DNA of 64,000 nucleotides from Poriferisodalis sp022821985 (lineage in GTDB: Bacteria; Actinomycetota; Acidimicrobiia; Acidimicrobiales; Poriferisodalaceae). The DNA lies in the NCBI RefSeq assembly GCF_965219595.1, contig NZ_OZ244781.1, positions 1,922,001 to 1,986,000 on the forward strand. The letters are read 5' to 3'. Shown in pieces: positions 17,099-24,518 of this stretch (positions within the stretch are counted from its first letter, which is position 1; the number at the start of each line of letters is the position of its first letter). The position numbers were made by a program, and so were the translations under genes. The notes beneath the pieces are model-generated. The model saw only the letters and a list, made by a program, of their open reading frames with translations. It did no database searches and was not told the origin of the DNA.

Positions 17099-17484
17099 CG
17101 TTCGGCGCTGCGGCCGTTCCCGTCGTTGTCGGAAGCGGCGGTGCTGCTGTCGCTGGCGGGGCGACGTTCGGCGGTGCGTGTAGTTACGCGGCATACAAAA
17201 CCGAGTCGCTGCCGCTGCCGCAGCTGATCCCGGAAGGGTGGACCCCGCCGAGCGATGACAGCGGCTCGGGCGGCTCCAGCCAGCGGCCGACGCCGGACCC
17301 GAACGATCCCGACGGCGACTACGACGGCGACGGCAAGACCACGGCCGAGGAAGCGCACGAGGCAGCCCTCAGATACGAGGCCGGGGAGCTCACCGACGCG
17401 GAGTATTGGCGGATCATCTACAAGTCCTGGTGCGATCGTGGCGACAGCTACTACTGCAACAAGCGAGGCGGGAAACGACGATGA
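17098..17484 (+). pseudogene. Orphan C-terminal cassette of an A protein
   Basis: Open frame without a start that encodes only the last ~125 residues of an A-type protein. It has a Gly/Ala/Val-rich hydrophobic stretch with a cysteine, then LPLPQLIPEGWTPP as in A2, the linker, the EF-hand-like DPDGDYDGDGKTT loop and the tail ending SYYCNK. The stop codon seen in A2 has changed to CGA, so the frame runs to a TGA overlapping the B2 start. It has no promoter, leader or signal peptide. It resembles the orphan toxin tails of CDI/Rhs loci. Confidence 0.75.
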
Positions 17485-18200
17485 ACACCGCGAACTACCC
17501 TGACACCACGACCGCCGAGGAGCACACCGACGTGGCAGCCACCACCAACGACCGCACCTACTCGCAGGCGCTGCGGCGGATGTCCTTGTGGCCATACCTG
17601 GGCTGCATGACTTTCCTGCCGATCTGGCTCTTTGGGATGGAGCGGGTGGCACCAGATCAGCGGCCGGTGCCGACCAGCGCAGCTGAATGGGCCTTGTTCA
17701 CGGTCGCTGTCGCTGCTTGTGGGGCCGTGAGCTGGCTGGGTTTAGCTTGGCAGAAGCGGAGAAATCCCGAACGCTACGCAGCCTGCAAGGCTGTGATCGC
17801 CGCGAGACGGGCGGGCTTCTGGACTGGCTCCCTGACCGCCCGCCGCGCTGCCGATCCTGAGGTGACAGCGCAGAGTCCGAGCGGTTTCTGGGGCTTCGAC
17901 CGGCGCAACGCCGGACGCGGTTTCATGGTGGTAGCTGTCGCCGTGCTTGTTCTGGGTCCCGCGGTTTTCTTGTGGTTGCCTCGGACGTTGTTCCTGATGC
18001 TTCTGGCACTTCTTGCGATGGTCGTTTTTCGGCGGATTGCGGTCGCCGGCGACCGTCCTGAAGCGGCCCGCAGGAGCGCTGCTATGGCCACGGGTGGCGG
18101 CGGCGGTCGCCCCCGTGTCGCCCAGCCGCCCGCAGTAGCGGCTGAGCGCCGCCCTGACAGTGAAGTGCCTGACAGGCGACGAGGGCGACGACCGGTCTAG
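17481..18200 (+). CDS. Module protein B2: four-helix membrane protein
   Basis: 239 residues with hydrophobic helices at about 38-54, 67-88, 148-168 and 172-188 and an Arg/Pro-rich tail. The -10 box TACCCT is present at 17496-17501, but the usual ATG six bases later is ACG. The upstream ATG 17481, overlapping the stop of the orphan cassette, is therefore the likely start. Function unknown; it is paired with the orphan A tail just upstream. Confidence 0.65.
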   Translation: MNTANYPDTTTAEEHTDVAATTNDRTYSQALRRMSLWPYLGCMTFLPIWLFGMERVAPDQRPVPTSAAEWALFTVAVAACGAVSWLGLAWQKRRNPERYAACKAVIAARRAGFWTGSLTARRAADPEVTAQSPSGFWGFDRRNAGRGFMVVAVAVLVLGPAVFLWLPRTLFLMLLALLAMVVFRRIAVAGDRPEAARRSAAMATGGGGGRPRVAQPPAVAAERRPDSEVPDRRRGRRPV

Positions 18201-18278
18201 CCGAGATCGTTTGCGGGACTCCTCCGAATCGGCTCATCAGGTCGGCGCTGAGGGGCCCTGCGCGTGCTTGTTCGGCGG
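18201..18278 (+). repeat. Intergenic repeat E, copy 1 (degenerate)
   Basis: Sequence of the form GAGATCGTTTGC...GGCGCTGAGGGG...GCGCGTGCTTGTTCGGCGG. It is repeated at 23372-23446 and, reversed, at 27835-27901. In this copy the terminator stem is imperfect. Confidence 0.7.
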
Positions 18279-18335
18279 AGGCGAGCATTACGACCGGCTG
18301 GCAGGCCAATGAGCGCCCCGAGCTACCCTGACACC

Positions 18336-18608
18336 GTGAACGCGGCACGGCAGCGCAAGATGCGTCACGGTGCTATGGAGCCGGAGTTCCCGTCGTGGTG
18401 GCGGCCTGACTTCACGTCTCGCTACGCGAGAGAGCGCCAAGCTCAGGCGTTCTATGTGACGATTCCGTTCGTCATTGCAGCGTTCTTGTTTCGGCAGCTA
18501 GTCGGCCTTGACTTCTATATGAGCTTTGCTGCCGCAGCTCCATTTGCGGCCATTGGCTGGCTCGGCTTGCGAGCACGGCTGAAATACCGCCGCGAACGCC
18601 ACCTCTAG
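18336..18608 (+). CDS. Module protein B3: small membrane protein
   Basis: 90 residues from the leaderless GTG 18336, six bases after TACCCT (18324-18329). The in-frame ATG 18309 only adds translated promoter. One or two hydrophobic helices (about residues 42-75) follow a WWRPDFTSRYARERQAQ segment, with a basic tail LRARLKYRRERHL. It is nearly identical to the inverted copy B9 at 27979-28260. No A tail lies directly upstream here. Confidence 0.7.
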   Translation: MNAARQRKMRHGAMEPEFPSWWRPDFTSRYARERQAQAFYVTIPFVIAAFLFRQLVGLDFYMSFAAAAPFAAIGWLGLRARLKYRRERHL

Positions 18609-18647
18609 ACCGCTAGCTGCTGGCTTGGCTCGCTGGCCTATTGGTCG

Positions 18648-18702
18648 GGGCAGCCGACGCGGATTGTTGGCAAACATCCTCATTGGAGCGCGTCGGCTGC
18701 CC
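18648..18702. repeat. Perfect 14-bp inverted repeat
   Basis: GGGCAGCCGACGCG (18648-18661) and CGCGTCGGCTGCCC (18689-18702) are exact reverse complements around a 27-base AT-richer loop. It lies between B3 and B4 and could be a terminator of B3 or a protein/recombinase site. No T-run follows. Confidence 0.75.
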
Positions 18703-18771
18703 TCGATACGCGGGCGCTGAGGGGTCCTGCGCAGTGGCAGGCCAATGAGCGCCGAGAGATATGCTGACTCC

Positions 18772-19002
18772 ATGACCGTGACGCACAGCGACGGCCTGAG
18801 CACGGTGCAGCCGTTGAGGTGGCCGAGACTGTTTGCAGGTGCATTTGTTGGATCAATGGCGGCTCAGCTCATGATGTGGCTTGGCGTCCCGCCTCTAGTC
18901 GTAATGGCCGTCGTCCTGGGCTTCGGCGTCGTGTCGTATGTGCGGTTCGTGAGGCAGCAGCGGCGCAAGGCTGAGGCGGCTGCTGGGATTTTGTCAGGCT
19001 GA
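18772..19002 (+). CDS. Module protein B4: small membrane protein
   Basis: 76 residues from the leaderless ATG 18772, six bases after TATGCT (18760-18765); the in-frame ATG 18745 would add nine residues of promoter. Two hydrophobic helices (about residues 20-36 and 38-56) are followed by a basic tail RQQRRKAEAAAG. Upstream it shares GGCAGGCCAATGAGCGCC with B3. Function unknown. Confidence 0.65.
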   Translation: MTVTHSDGLSTVQPLRWPRLFAGAFVGSMAAQLMMWLGVPPLVVMAVVLGFGVVSYVRFVRQQRRKAEAAAGILSG

Positions 19003-19229
19003 CCGTCAGCGAGCGCCTGTAGCGCGTGCTGGTTCGGCGGCGCCGTTGTGATCGGACCGCTCGACTGGGCCGGGGCTCGGCGTGGCCGCAGCCGCGTGAC
19101 TGGCTTCGTGAGGGAAGTGGCGCATGTCGCAGGCGGAGGGCCGCGAGGAGCGGCTGCACTCAACGCCGGTGGCCGTGGGCAGAGGCGGCACTCCCGGATA
19201 TCAAGCCGCTGCGCTGAGCACAAGCGCCG

Positions 19230-19454
19230 TCAATGCCTCAGTTCTGTGCGGGCTCGGGCCAATTCAGTCTCGGTTAACTTCCCATGCACGGCTTCCCAAT
19301 CTGCGACGACGTCGCTGAGGCCCCGGGTGAGGAGCCGACTGCATGCTGCCTCGGCCAGCCATACCGACACGCTCTGCTCCTTGGCTGCAGCGGCGTCACG
19401 AACCGCGGCCGCGAGTCTTGACTCAAGGGAGATGGTGAGGCGTTCGACGGCCAC
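19230..19454 (-). CDS. CopG/VapB-like small DNA-binding protein C1
   Basis: 74 residues. The N-terminus (MAVERLTISLESRLAAAV) looks like a ribbon-helix-helix protein, and the C-terminal part VADWEAVHGKLTETELARAR resembles actinobacterial VapB antitoxins. No PIN-domain toxin gene is present on either side. GTG 19454 is seven bases after a TACGAT -10 box on the minus strand. It is very similar to C3 at 27423. Confidence 0.7.
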   Translation of the reverse strand: MAVERLTISLESRLAAAVRDAAAAKEQSVSVWLAEAACSRLLTRGLSDVVADWEAVHGKLTETELARARTELRH

Positions 19455-19618
19455 GGTCAGAATCGTACGCTTTCGTGACTGCAGGCGATCTCAGACTTCT
19501 CGGCTCAGGGCAACGAGTCTGGCGTCGCGACAAGCCAAGCCACCACCCACGCGATCGTCAGGCGATCGTCCGCAGCTGGGATCTGCACCACGGCTTCGGA
19601 GCCCGGAGGGGGCGTCCG
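19455..19618 (-). pseudogene. Fragment of a second pdtaS 3' end and its downstream spacer
   Basis: The minus strand from about 19619 reads the last codons of a PdtaS-like protein (PGSEAVVQIP), then diverges at the stop. The sequence between this point and the C1 start matches the spacer between pdtaS and C3. Only the extreme 3' end is here; a preceding fragment is at 20980-21063. Confidence 0.7.
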
Positions 19619-19681
19619 GCACTGCGCCCCGACTGTGCCCGCACCCGAGTCGGTTGCAGCCAGCTCTCCTGCGGCTCCTGA
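19619..19681 (+). pseudogene. Degraded duplicate of the selO 3' end
   Basis: 63 bases matching selO 14961-15023 with about seven mismatches. The translation RTRVGCSQLSCGS followed by a stop parallels selO RTRVGCSQLSCSS. It abuts the pdtaS fragment in opposite orientation, marking a rearrangement or insertion junction. Confidence 0.85.
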
Positions 19682-19832
19682 CCCGGCGCGCGGCGCTCAA
19701 TAAAGAAAACAAAAACAATAAAGGAAACAAATACACTAAAGGTCGCAAAAGCTCCCCGTTGACAAGGGCCACGCACATGCAGAGAGGCAATTCAGCCCAA
19801 GCCCAGCCGCCCTGCCTGCAGAGGTCGCTGTG
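19682..19832 (+). promoter_or_regulatory. A-rich leader of the ATPase gene
   Basis: Positions 19697-19750 are strikingly A-rich (repeated ATAAAG and ACAAATA patterns) within otherwise GC-rich DNA. A TACACT box is at 19732-19737 and TTGACA at 19759-19764, but the promoter cannot be assigned with certainty. AGAGG near 19819 may serve as ribosome-binding site. Confidence 0.4.
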
Positions 19833-20975
19833 ATGGCACACTCGCCGAACCCGTTTGCCCCGACATTCGGCAGAACTCCGCCAGTCATCGCCGGCCGTGA
19901 CGACATTCTGGACTCGGTCTACGAAGCCCTCGCTACCGGCACCAATCACCCTGACTACACCTCGATCTTCTTCGGTGTGCGCGGAGCGGGCAAGACCGTC
20001 TTGCTCAATGCGGTCGAAGACATCGCCCGCGAACAAGGCTGGTTGACCATCTCCGAGGATGCCTCACGAGCTGGGCTCGTTGCCCGGATCGAACGGGCAG
20101 CGCACTTGCATCTCCGTGCGCTGCTCGGGCCGCCGAAGCGCCGGGTGCGGGGCGTCCAGGCCGCAGGGCTCGGTTTGGAATTGGACGACGCACCCTCGCT
20201 TGGCGACAGCGAAGGCCTGCGTGAAGCTCTCACGCGGCTCGGAGACCTGCTTGCCGAGCGCGGCACAGGGCTCATGATCACGATCGACGAGCTGTTGAGC
20301 GCCGATCGCGCCGAGATCAGGGAGTTCGGCTCGGTGATGCAGCACGTGTGCCGCCGTGAGGAGCGTCCCGTCGCCTTCGCGGGCGCCGCGCTGCCGCCGT
20401 TCGAGGAGTACATCGAGACCGAGGATCAGTCGGCATTCTTGCATCGCTGCTCGCGTCACAACGTCGGGCAACTCGGCCAGGTCGCCACTCGTTTGGCGAT
20501 CGCGGGGCCAATCGTGCAACAAAGCCGCACGATCGACGACGGCGCGCTCGACGCAGCGTGCGCCGCGACATCCGGATACGCCTTCATGGTGCAACTCGTC
20601 GGCTTCTACAGCTGGGCAGCAGCACCCGCCGATTCGGAGCACATCACGCTTCGCCATGTCGAGAAGGGAATAGCCGAGGCCAATCAGCGTGTCAGCCGGG
20701 TGGTGCTCGTACCCGTCTGGAGAGACCTCTCGCCGGTCGACCGGCGCTTCTTGCGAGCGATGGCCGTCGATGATGCCGACTCAGGTCTCGCGGACATCGC
20801 CAAGCGTCTCGACGTGGATATCAGCTATGCAGGCGTCTACCGCCAGCGGCTCGTGCGCGCCGGCATGATCGTGGCCACCGCACGCGGACGCGTCGACCTC
20901 GCCCACAGCGCAGCACGCCAGTGGATCCGGGACATGCCACCAGAACCGCACGAGCAGCCACTCATGCCCGACTGA
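19833..20975 (+). CDS. AAA/Orc-like P-loop ATPase
   Basis: 380 residues. The N-terminus NPFAPTFGRTPPVIAGRDDIL leads to a Walker A GVRGAGKT (about residues 48-55) and a Walker B GLMITIDELL. The C-terminal ~80 residues look like a winged helix (SGLADIAKRLDVDISYAGVY). Such Cdc6/STAND-like ATPases are common on actinobacterial mobile DNA, role uncertain. Start ATG 19833, with GTG 19830 as alternative. It sits between two pieces of a pdtaS-like gene, as though inserted there together with the selO 3' remnant. Confidence 0.8.
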   Translation: MAHSPNPFAPTFGRTPPVIAGRDDILDSVYEALATGTNHPDYTSIFFGVRGAGKTVLLNAVEDIAREQGWLTISEDASRAGLVARIERAAHLHLRALLGPPKRRVRGVQAAGLGLELDDAPSLGDSEGLREALTRLGDLLAERGTGLMITIDELLSADRAEIREFGSVMQHVCRREERPVAFAGAALPPFEEYIETEDQSAFLHRCSRHNVGQLGQVATRLAIAGPIVQQSRTIDDGALDAACAATSGYAFMVQLVGFYSWAAAPADSEHITLRHVEKGIAEANQRVSRVVLVPVWRDLSPVDRRFLRAMAVDDADSGLADIAKRLDVDISYAGVYRQRLVRAGMIVATARGRVDLAHSAARQWIRDMPPEPHEQPLMPD

Positions 20976-20979
20976 CCCA

Positions 20980-21063
20980 AGATCCAGCCCCAGGATCGGT
21001 CCCGCACCGCGTCTGGACGACCGAGGCACCGAGCCCGCCTGATCGCTGAGCGTCACGGTCGGC
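20980..21063 (-). pseudogene. Internal fragment of a pdtaS-like kinase gene
   Basis: The minus strand encodes DAQRSGGLGASVVQT, matching PdtaS YDSQRSGGLGTSIVRA at 27170-27235. It breaks off where the fragment at 19560-19619 would continue. The two pieces together would restore the end of a second kinase copy. Confidence 0.65.
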
Positions 21064-21196
21064 CGGGGTACCGGCATTCTTGATGACCTTGGAACGCAAC
21101 GCTCTAGCGATATCCCATTGAAATTGGTGGCCTGTCGGGCACCGCATTCAGGCTGCAAGCCCCGACCGAAGACGGGCATCAGACCCCGTCCGGCAG
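21064..21196. other. Spacer before second constant-region repeat
   Basis: No gene supported. Contains AT-richer bases around 21105-21130. It ends exactly where the second constant-region repeat starts (CCATAACCGC at 21197). Confidence 0.4.
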
Positions 21197-22010
21197 CCAT
21201 AACCGCTGGTCAGAGGCTGTTTCTGGCCGGTCGGTAAACGTTCGTATAGTAACCGGCCCCAACAGGCCCCGCAACCCGGTCGCACTGCTGCTGCGCCGCG
21301 ACTCGGCGCGATGCGCTCCGAGGGACCAGCACCCGCCTAGCTGCTGGGTTTCCGCGCCGACACGCCCTGCTGGCCGAGTCACGCAGCCGACGGCCCCCAG
21401 GCATGCGTTGCGGCCCGTTTTGCGCGCTCGCAAAACGAACGATTCACGGCCGCGCCGGCCGCACGGACGGCACAGATGCATGGGTCCCTCCGTATCGGGC
21501 GACGCGGCCGTGGATCACACACAACCACCTGCATTGGCAACGGAGGACTCCCGCCATGACCAAACGAACCCTCGCGGCGCTGGCGGCGCTGCTTGTCGCC
21601 GCGTCCACGCTCACTGTCATCGCGGCAGCGCCCGCCGGCGCTCACGGCGTCACCGTGCGCCGCTGCGCCTATGACCCGTTCGCGGGCAATCAGTGCTGGA
21701 ACGAGACGAGCTACAACCACTACCACACGCCCGTACAGCGAAATCTGACATGCGGCGAGGGGATGCTCGGCACCTACCCGAACTGCTACCCGGCCCCGTC
21801 CACCAACGAGAACCACGACCCCAACGCCGACAAAGACGACGACAGCGGCGGCGGCGATGACTCCGGCGGCGACGACGACTCCGGCGGCGACGGCAGCGGC
21901 TCAGGCTCCGGCTCGGGTGGCTCCGGCGACGATGGCGGGGGCAGCTCAGGCGACGACGGAGGGTGAAGATGACGGCAGCGGCTCCGGCACCGGATCGGGC
22001 AGCGGCTCCG
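21197..22010 (+). repeat. Constant-region repeat, copy 2
   Basis: Matches copy 1 through 21949 with one mismatch. It also matches the reverse complement of 29470-30274 over about 805 bases, including the frameshifted GGAGGGTGA. Divergence from the third copy begins at 22011, inside the linker. Confidence 0.95.
21245..21250 (+). promoter_or_regulatory. -10 box of A2 promoter (TATAGT)
   Basis: Same TATAGT box and surrounding block as A1; predicted leader about 300 bases to ATG 21556. Confidence 0.5.
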
Positions 22011-22885
22011 ACGTATGCCCCGCCGGGCAGACCGGCACGCCGCCGAACTGCGCCGAGCCGAACAAGAACGGCAAGGGCGGTGGTTCGGGCGGCTCGGGCC
22101 AGCGGCCCACGCAGAGCGCTGTGAGGGCCGCGCTGGCGACGGGGTGGTCTTGGCTGAGCGGCGCTGTGAAATGGGTAGCCGACAACAACGCCGAGGTATC
22201 CGAGGCCGAGGCGAAGGCTTGGGAGGCGCAATCGGAAGCCACCAAGAACGCCGCTGCGTCCGCAGCGAAGGGAGCGGTCGCCGGGTTGGAAGCGTTCGTG
22301 AAGTCCCTCAGCGAGTCCGAGCGGCAGCGCATCAACGCCGACCTTGCGGCGGTCCGTTCCATGTTGCAGGGCTGGCAGAACCTCAACCCCGCAGCGCAGG
22401 CCGCTATCGGCGGCGTGGTGTGCTACGGAGCAGGCACAACTATCAGCGCTGGGACTGCCGGGGCCTTGACTCCGGGCGGTGCTGCGTTTGCTGGGGGATG
22501 TGCCACGTTGGCATATGGGTCCACCAAAGCGCCGCTGCCGCAGTTGATCCCGGAAGGGTGGACTCCACCGAGCGATGACAGCGGCTCCGGATCGGGCGGC
22601 TCCGGCTCCGACATGTGCCCCGACGGGCAGACCGGCACGCCGCCAAACTGCACCGAGCCGAACAAGAACGGCAAGGGCGGCGGTTCGGGCGGCTCCAGCC
22701 AGCAGCCGCAGCCGGACCAGAACGACCCTGACGGCGACTACGACGGCGACGGCAAGACCACGGCCGAGGAAGCGCACGAGGCAGCCCTCAGATACGAGGC
22801 CGGGGAACTCAGCGACGCGGAGTATTACCGGATCATCTACAAGTCCTGGTGCGACCGCGGCGACAGCTACTACTGCGGCAAGTGA
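21556..22885 (+). pseudogene. Module protein A2, with a one-base frameshift
   Basis: The first frame (21556-21966) encodes signal peptide, constant Cys domain and start of the linker, then stops at TGA 21964-21966 after GGA GGG. Removing one G restores a frame of 442 residues to 22885, with no other stop. The second part has a DVCPAGQTGTPPNC element (a related one recurs as DMCPDGQTGTPPNC), a helical segment, and a Gly/Ala-rich hydrophobic stretch with two cysteines (VVCYGAG ... AGGCATLAYG). LPQLIPEGWTPP, the EF-hand-like loop DPDGDYDGDGKTT and the tail ending YYCGK follow. A3 carries the identical shift. It could be an inactive gene, phase variation or programmed +1 frameshifting. B5 follows. 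Confidence 0.75.
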
Positions 22886-22926
22886 GGCGGGAAACGACGA
22901 TGGACGCCGCGAACTACCCTGACACC

Positions 22927-23283
22927 ATGTCTGCGGGCACATCGACTGGGCCGTTTTGGCGGCTATTTGTGAAAAGGCTACGCCCTCGCGACCGCTGCGA
23001 ACGGCTGGTCTTCCTCGCTACCGGAGCACCGGCCTCAGCAGCTGCCGGAGTGCTGACGGGCCTAGCAATCGGCTGGGTCCCGTTTCAGCTTCCTGTGTTC
23101 CTAGCGGCGACGGGAACGCTGGCGATTTACTGGCTGGCGGTTGTGCCGCTGCTGGCCCGCTGGCAGCGGCGGCGCGTTCCGAACGTCGAGCCGGCCACGC
23201 TCGGCAGAGCGCGGCCCGAGCCGCCAGCCGATCCGCGTCGTGTGGTGTACGGGTTTCGTGAGGCGGGTGCGTCGTGTGGCTGA
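22927..23283 (+). CDS. Module protein B5: membrane protein
   Basis: 118 residues from leaderless ATG 22927, six bases after TACCCT (22915-22920); the in-frame ATG 22900 adds only translated promoter. Two hydrophobic helices (about 27-52 and 55-76) are followed by a basic, Pro-rich tail. It follows A2 directly and is its candidate partner. Function unknown. Confidence 0.68.
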   Translation: MSAGTSTGPFWRLFVKRLRPRDRCERLVFLATGAPASAAAGVLTGLAIGWVPFQLPVFLAATGTLAIYWLAVVPLLARWQRRRVPNVEPATLGRARPEPPADPRRVVYGFREAGASCG

Positions 23284-23371
23284 GGCGGTTTCGTCGGGCT
23301 GACACGTCGGAGAGCGCTTGTAGCAGGCGCTGTGTGCGCTTGGGTGCGCTGTCGAGCGTGCTTGCCTGTGC

Positions 23372-23446
23372 CCGAGATCGTTTGCAGGACCCCTCAGAGT
23401 CGGCTCAGGCCGGCGCTGAGGGGTTTTGCGCGTGCTAGTTCGGCGG
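23372..23446 (+). repeat. Intergenic repeat E, copy 2
   Basis: Best-preserved forward copy of the E repeat. It contains the terminator listed separately, and ends GCGCGTGCTAGTTCGGCGG, where the 220-base tail of repeat R begins. Confidence 0.75.
23389..23427 (+). terminator. Intrinsic terminator after B5
   Basis: Stem ACCCCTCAG (23389-23397) pairs with CTGAGGGGT (23416-23424), followed by TTT. It would end transcripts of the A2-B5 module. Confidence 0.7.
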
Positions 23447-23755
23447 TGCCGTTGTGATCGGGCCGCTCGACGGGGCCGCCTTGGCGTGGCCGCAGCCGCG
23501 GGACTGGCTTCGAGAGGGACGCGGTGCACGTCGCTGGCGGAGGCAGCGAGGAGCGTGCGCTCAACGCCGGTGGCCGTGTGGCAGAAGCGGCGCTCCCGGA
23601 CATCAAGCCGCCGCGCTGAGCACAAACACTGTCAGTGCCTCAGCTCTGAGCGCGCTTGGGCCACCTCAGTCTCGGTGAACTTCCCGTGCACGGCTTCCCA
23701 ATCTGCGACGACGTCGCTGAGGCCCCGGGTGACGAGCCGACTGCGTGCTGCGGCC
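23440..23755 (-). repeat. Repeat R, copy 2 (truncated)
   Basis: Direct-repeat relative of 19023-19340. It includes the 220-base tail and the 3' half of a CopG-like gene (C2), then changes abruptly into unrelated sequence at about 23752. Confidence 0.8.
23632..23751 (-). pseudogene. Truncated CopG/VapB-like gene C2
   Basis: Only the C-terminal 39 codons (RLVTRGLSDVVADWEAVHGK onward, ending RSELRH) remain. The N-terminal ribbon-helix-helix half and promoter are replaced by other DNA. Confidence 0.8.
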
Positions 23756-23789
23756 GAGCGGGACCGGCACCGGCCGAGCGCCAGGCGGC

Positions 23790-23892
23790 GACAGCCTGGA
23801 CCGGCGCAGCCTGCCGTATTGCAGGCCCACGCAGTGGTTCGCGAACCCCGACCCGACCGACTGCAACCCGGGAGCGGAGGGCGACGAATGAA
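23790..23892 (+). pseudogene. Possible orphan tail of another A-type protein
   Basis: The plus strand reads a short frame ending PYCRPTQWFANPDPTDCNPG then GAEGDE and a stop that overlaps the B6 start. Two cysteines and the position just before a B gene fit an A-protein tail, but sequence similarity to the known tails is weak. Confidence 0.35.
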
Positions 23893-24179
23893 CACCACGA
23901 ACTACGCCGACGTCATGAACGTCGATGCCGAGGCACCGACCCAGCCGAAGAAGAGCGAATCTCGGGAAGAAATCTGGGGAGCCGTCCCTAGCTGGCCCTG
24001 TCTTGGGGGGTCTCGTTCGCTGGCTGACGGACTGGCGTTGGTGGATCGCCAGCACTCCCGACGTCGCCGCAATCATCCCGATTCTCATATGCGAGTACGG
24101 CTGGAAACGGCGAAGGCGCGAGGCTGAGGCGGGCCGGACCGGCACTGGTCGCCAGCGGAGTCCTACTCTGACGCCATGA
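23888..24179 (+). pseudogene. Frameshifted B-type membrane gene B6
   Basis: Starts like other B genes (ATG 23888, then TNYADVMN). The frame carrying the membrane-like sequence WLTDWRWWIASTPDVAAIIP and basic tail GWKRRRREAEAG is a different one, entered around 23960-23990. A frameshift has probably broken the gene. The -10 box is altered (TACGCC). Confidence 0.55.
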
Positions 24180-24514
24180 GTGCAGCGCAGGCACAGCGGC
24201 TGTCGTGGCGGCAGTTTCTCACGATGCGTCCCCGCGACTGGCGCGAAGCGCTGGCAAGTTCGGGAGCGACCTGCTTGGCGTTGCTGTCCGCACATCGGTT
24301 GGCAGACGCAGAGGTGTTGCCCTTTGGATACTTGCTGTCATTCACGCTCGTGTCTCTCTTTCTGTTTCTCGCTCTCTGGCCGCCGCTGTTCGCGTGGATG
24401 CGGCGACGCACCCCGAGGCCGAGGGTCATTCGTTCTATGGGCGACACGACCCGCCGCCGTCGGCGTGAGTTCCCGCGGCCTTCGCCGGTTCCTGTTGAGG
24501 GTTCGTCGGGCTGA
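24176..24514 (+). CDS. Module protein B7: small membrane protein
   Basis: 112 residues from leaderless ATG 24176, six bases after TACTCT (24164-24169). A weak hydrophobic region (about 30-45) and one strong helix (about 50-72, LLSFTLVSLFLFLALWPPLF) are followed by a strongly basic tail. It is the last B gene before the convergent recombinase. Function unknown. Confidence 0.65.
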   Translation: MSAAQAQRLSWRQFLTMRPRDWREALASSGATCLALLSAHRLADAEVLPFGYLLSFTLVSLFLFLALWPPLFAWMRRRTPRPRVIRSMGDTTRRRRREFPRPSPVPVEGSSG

Positions 24515-24518
24515 CGGG

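Larger units (their letters stand above)
19023..19620 (-). repeat. Repeat R, copy 1 (pdtaS end, CopG-like gene, 220-bp tail)
   Basis: Inverted relative to 27257-27852 at roughly 80-85% identity. Reading on the minus strand it holds about 60 bases matching the 3' end of pdtaS, then the CopG-like gene C1, then a conserved ~220-base tail with no intact gene. A shorter copy without the pdtaS part is at 23440-23755. Confidence 0.85.
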
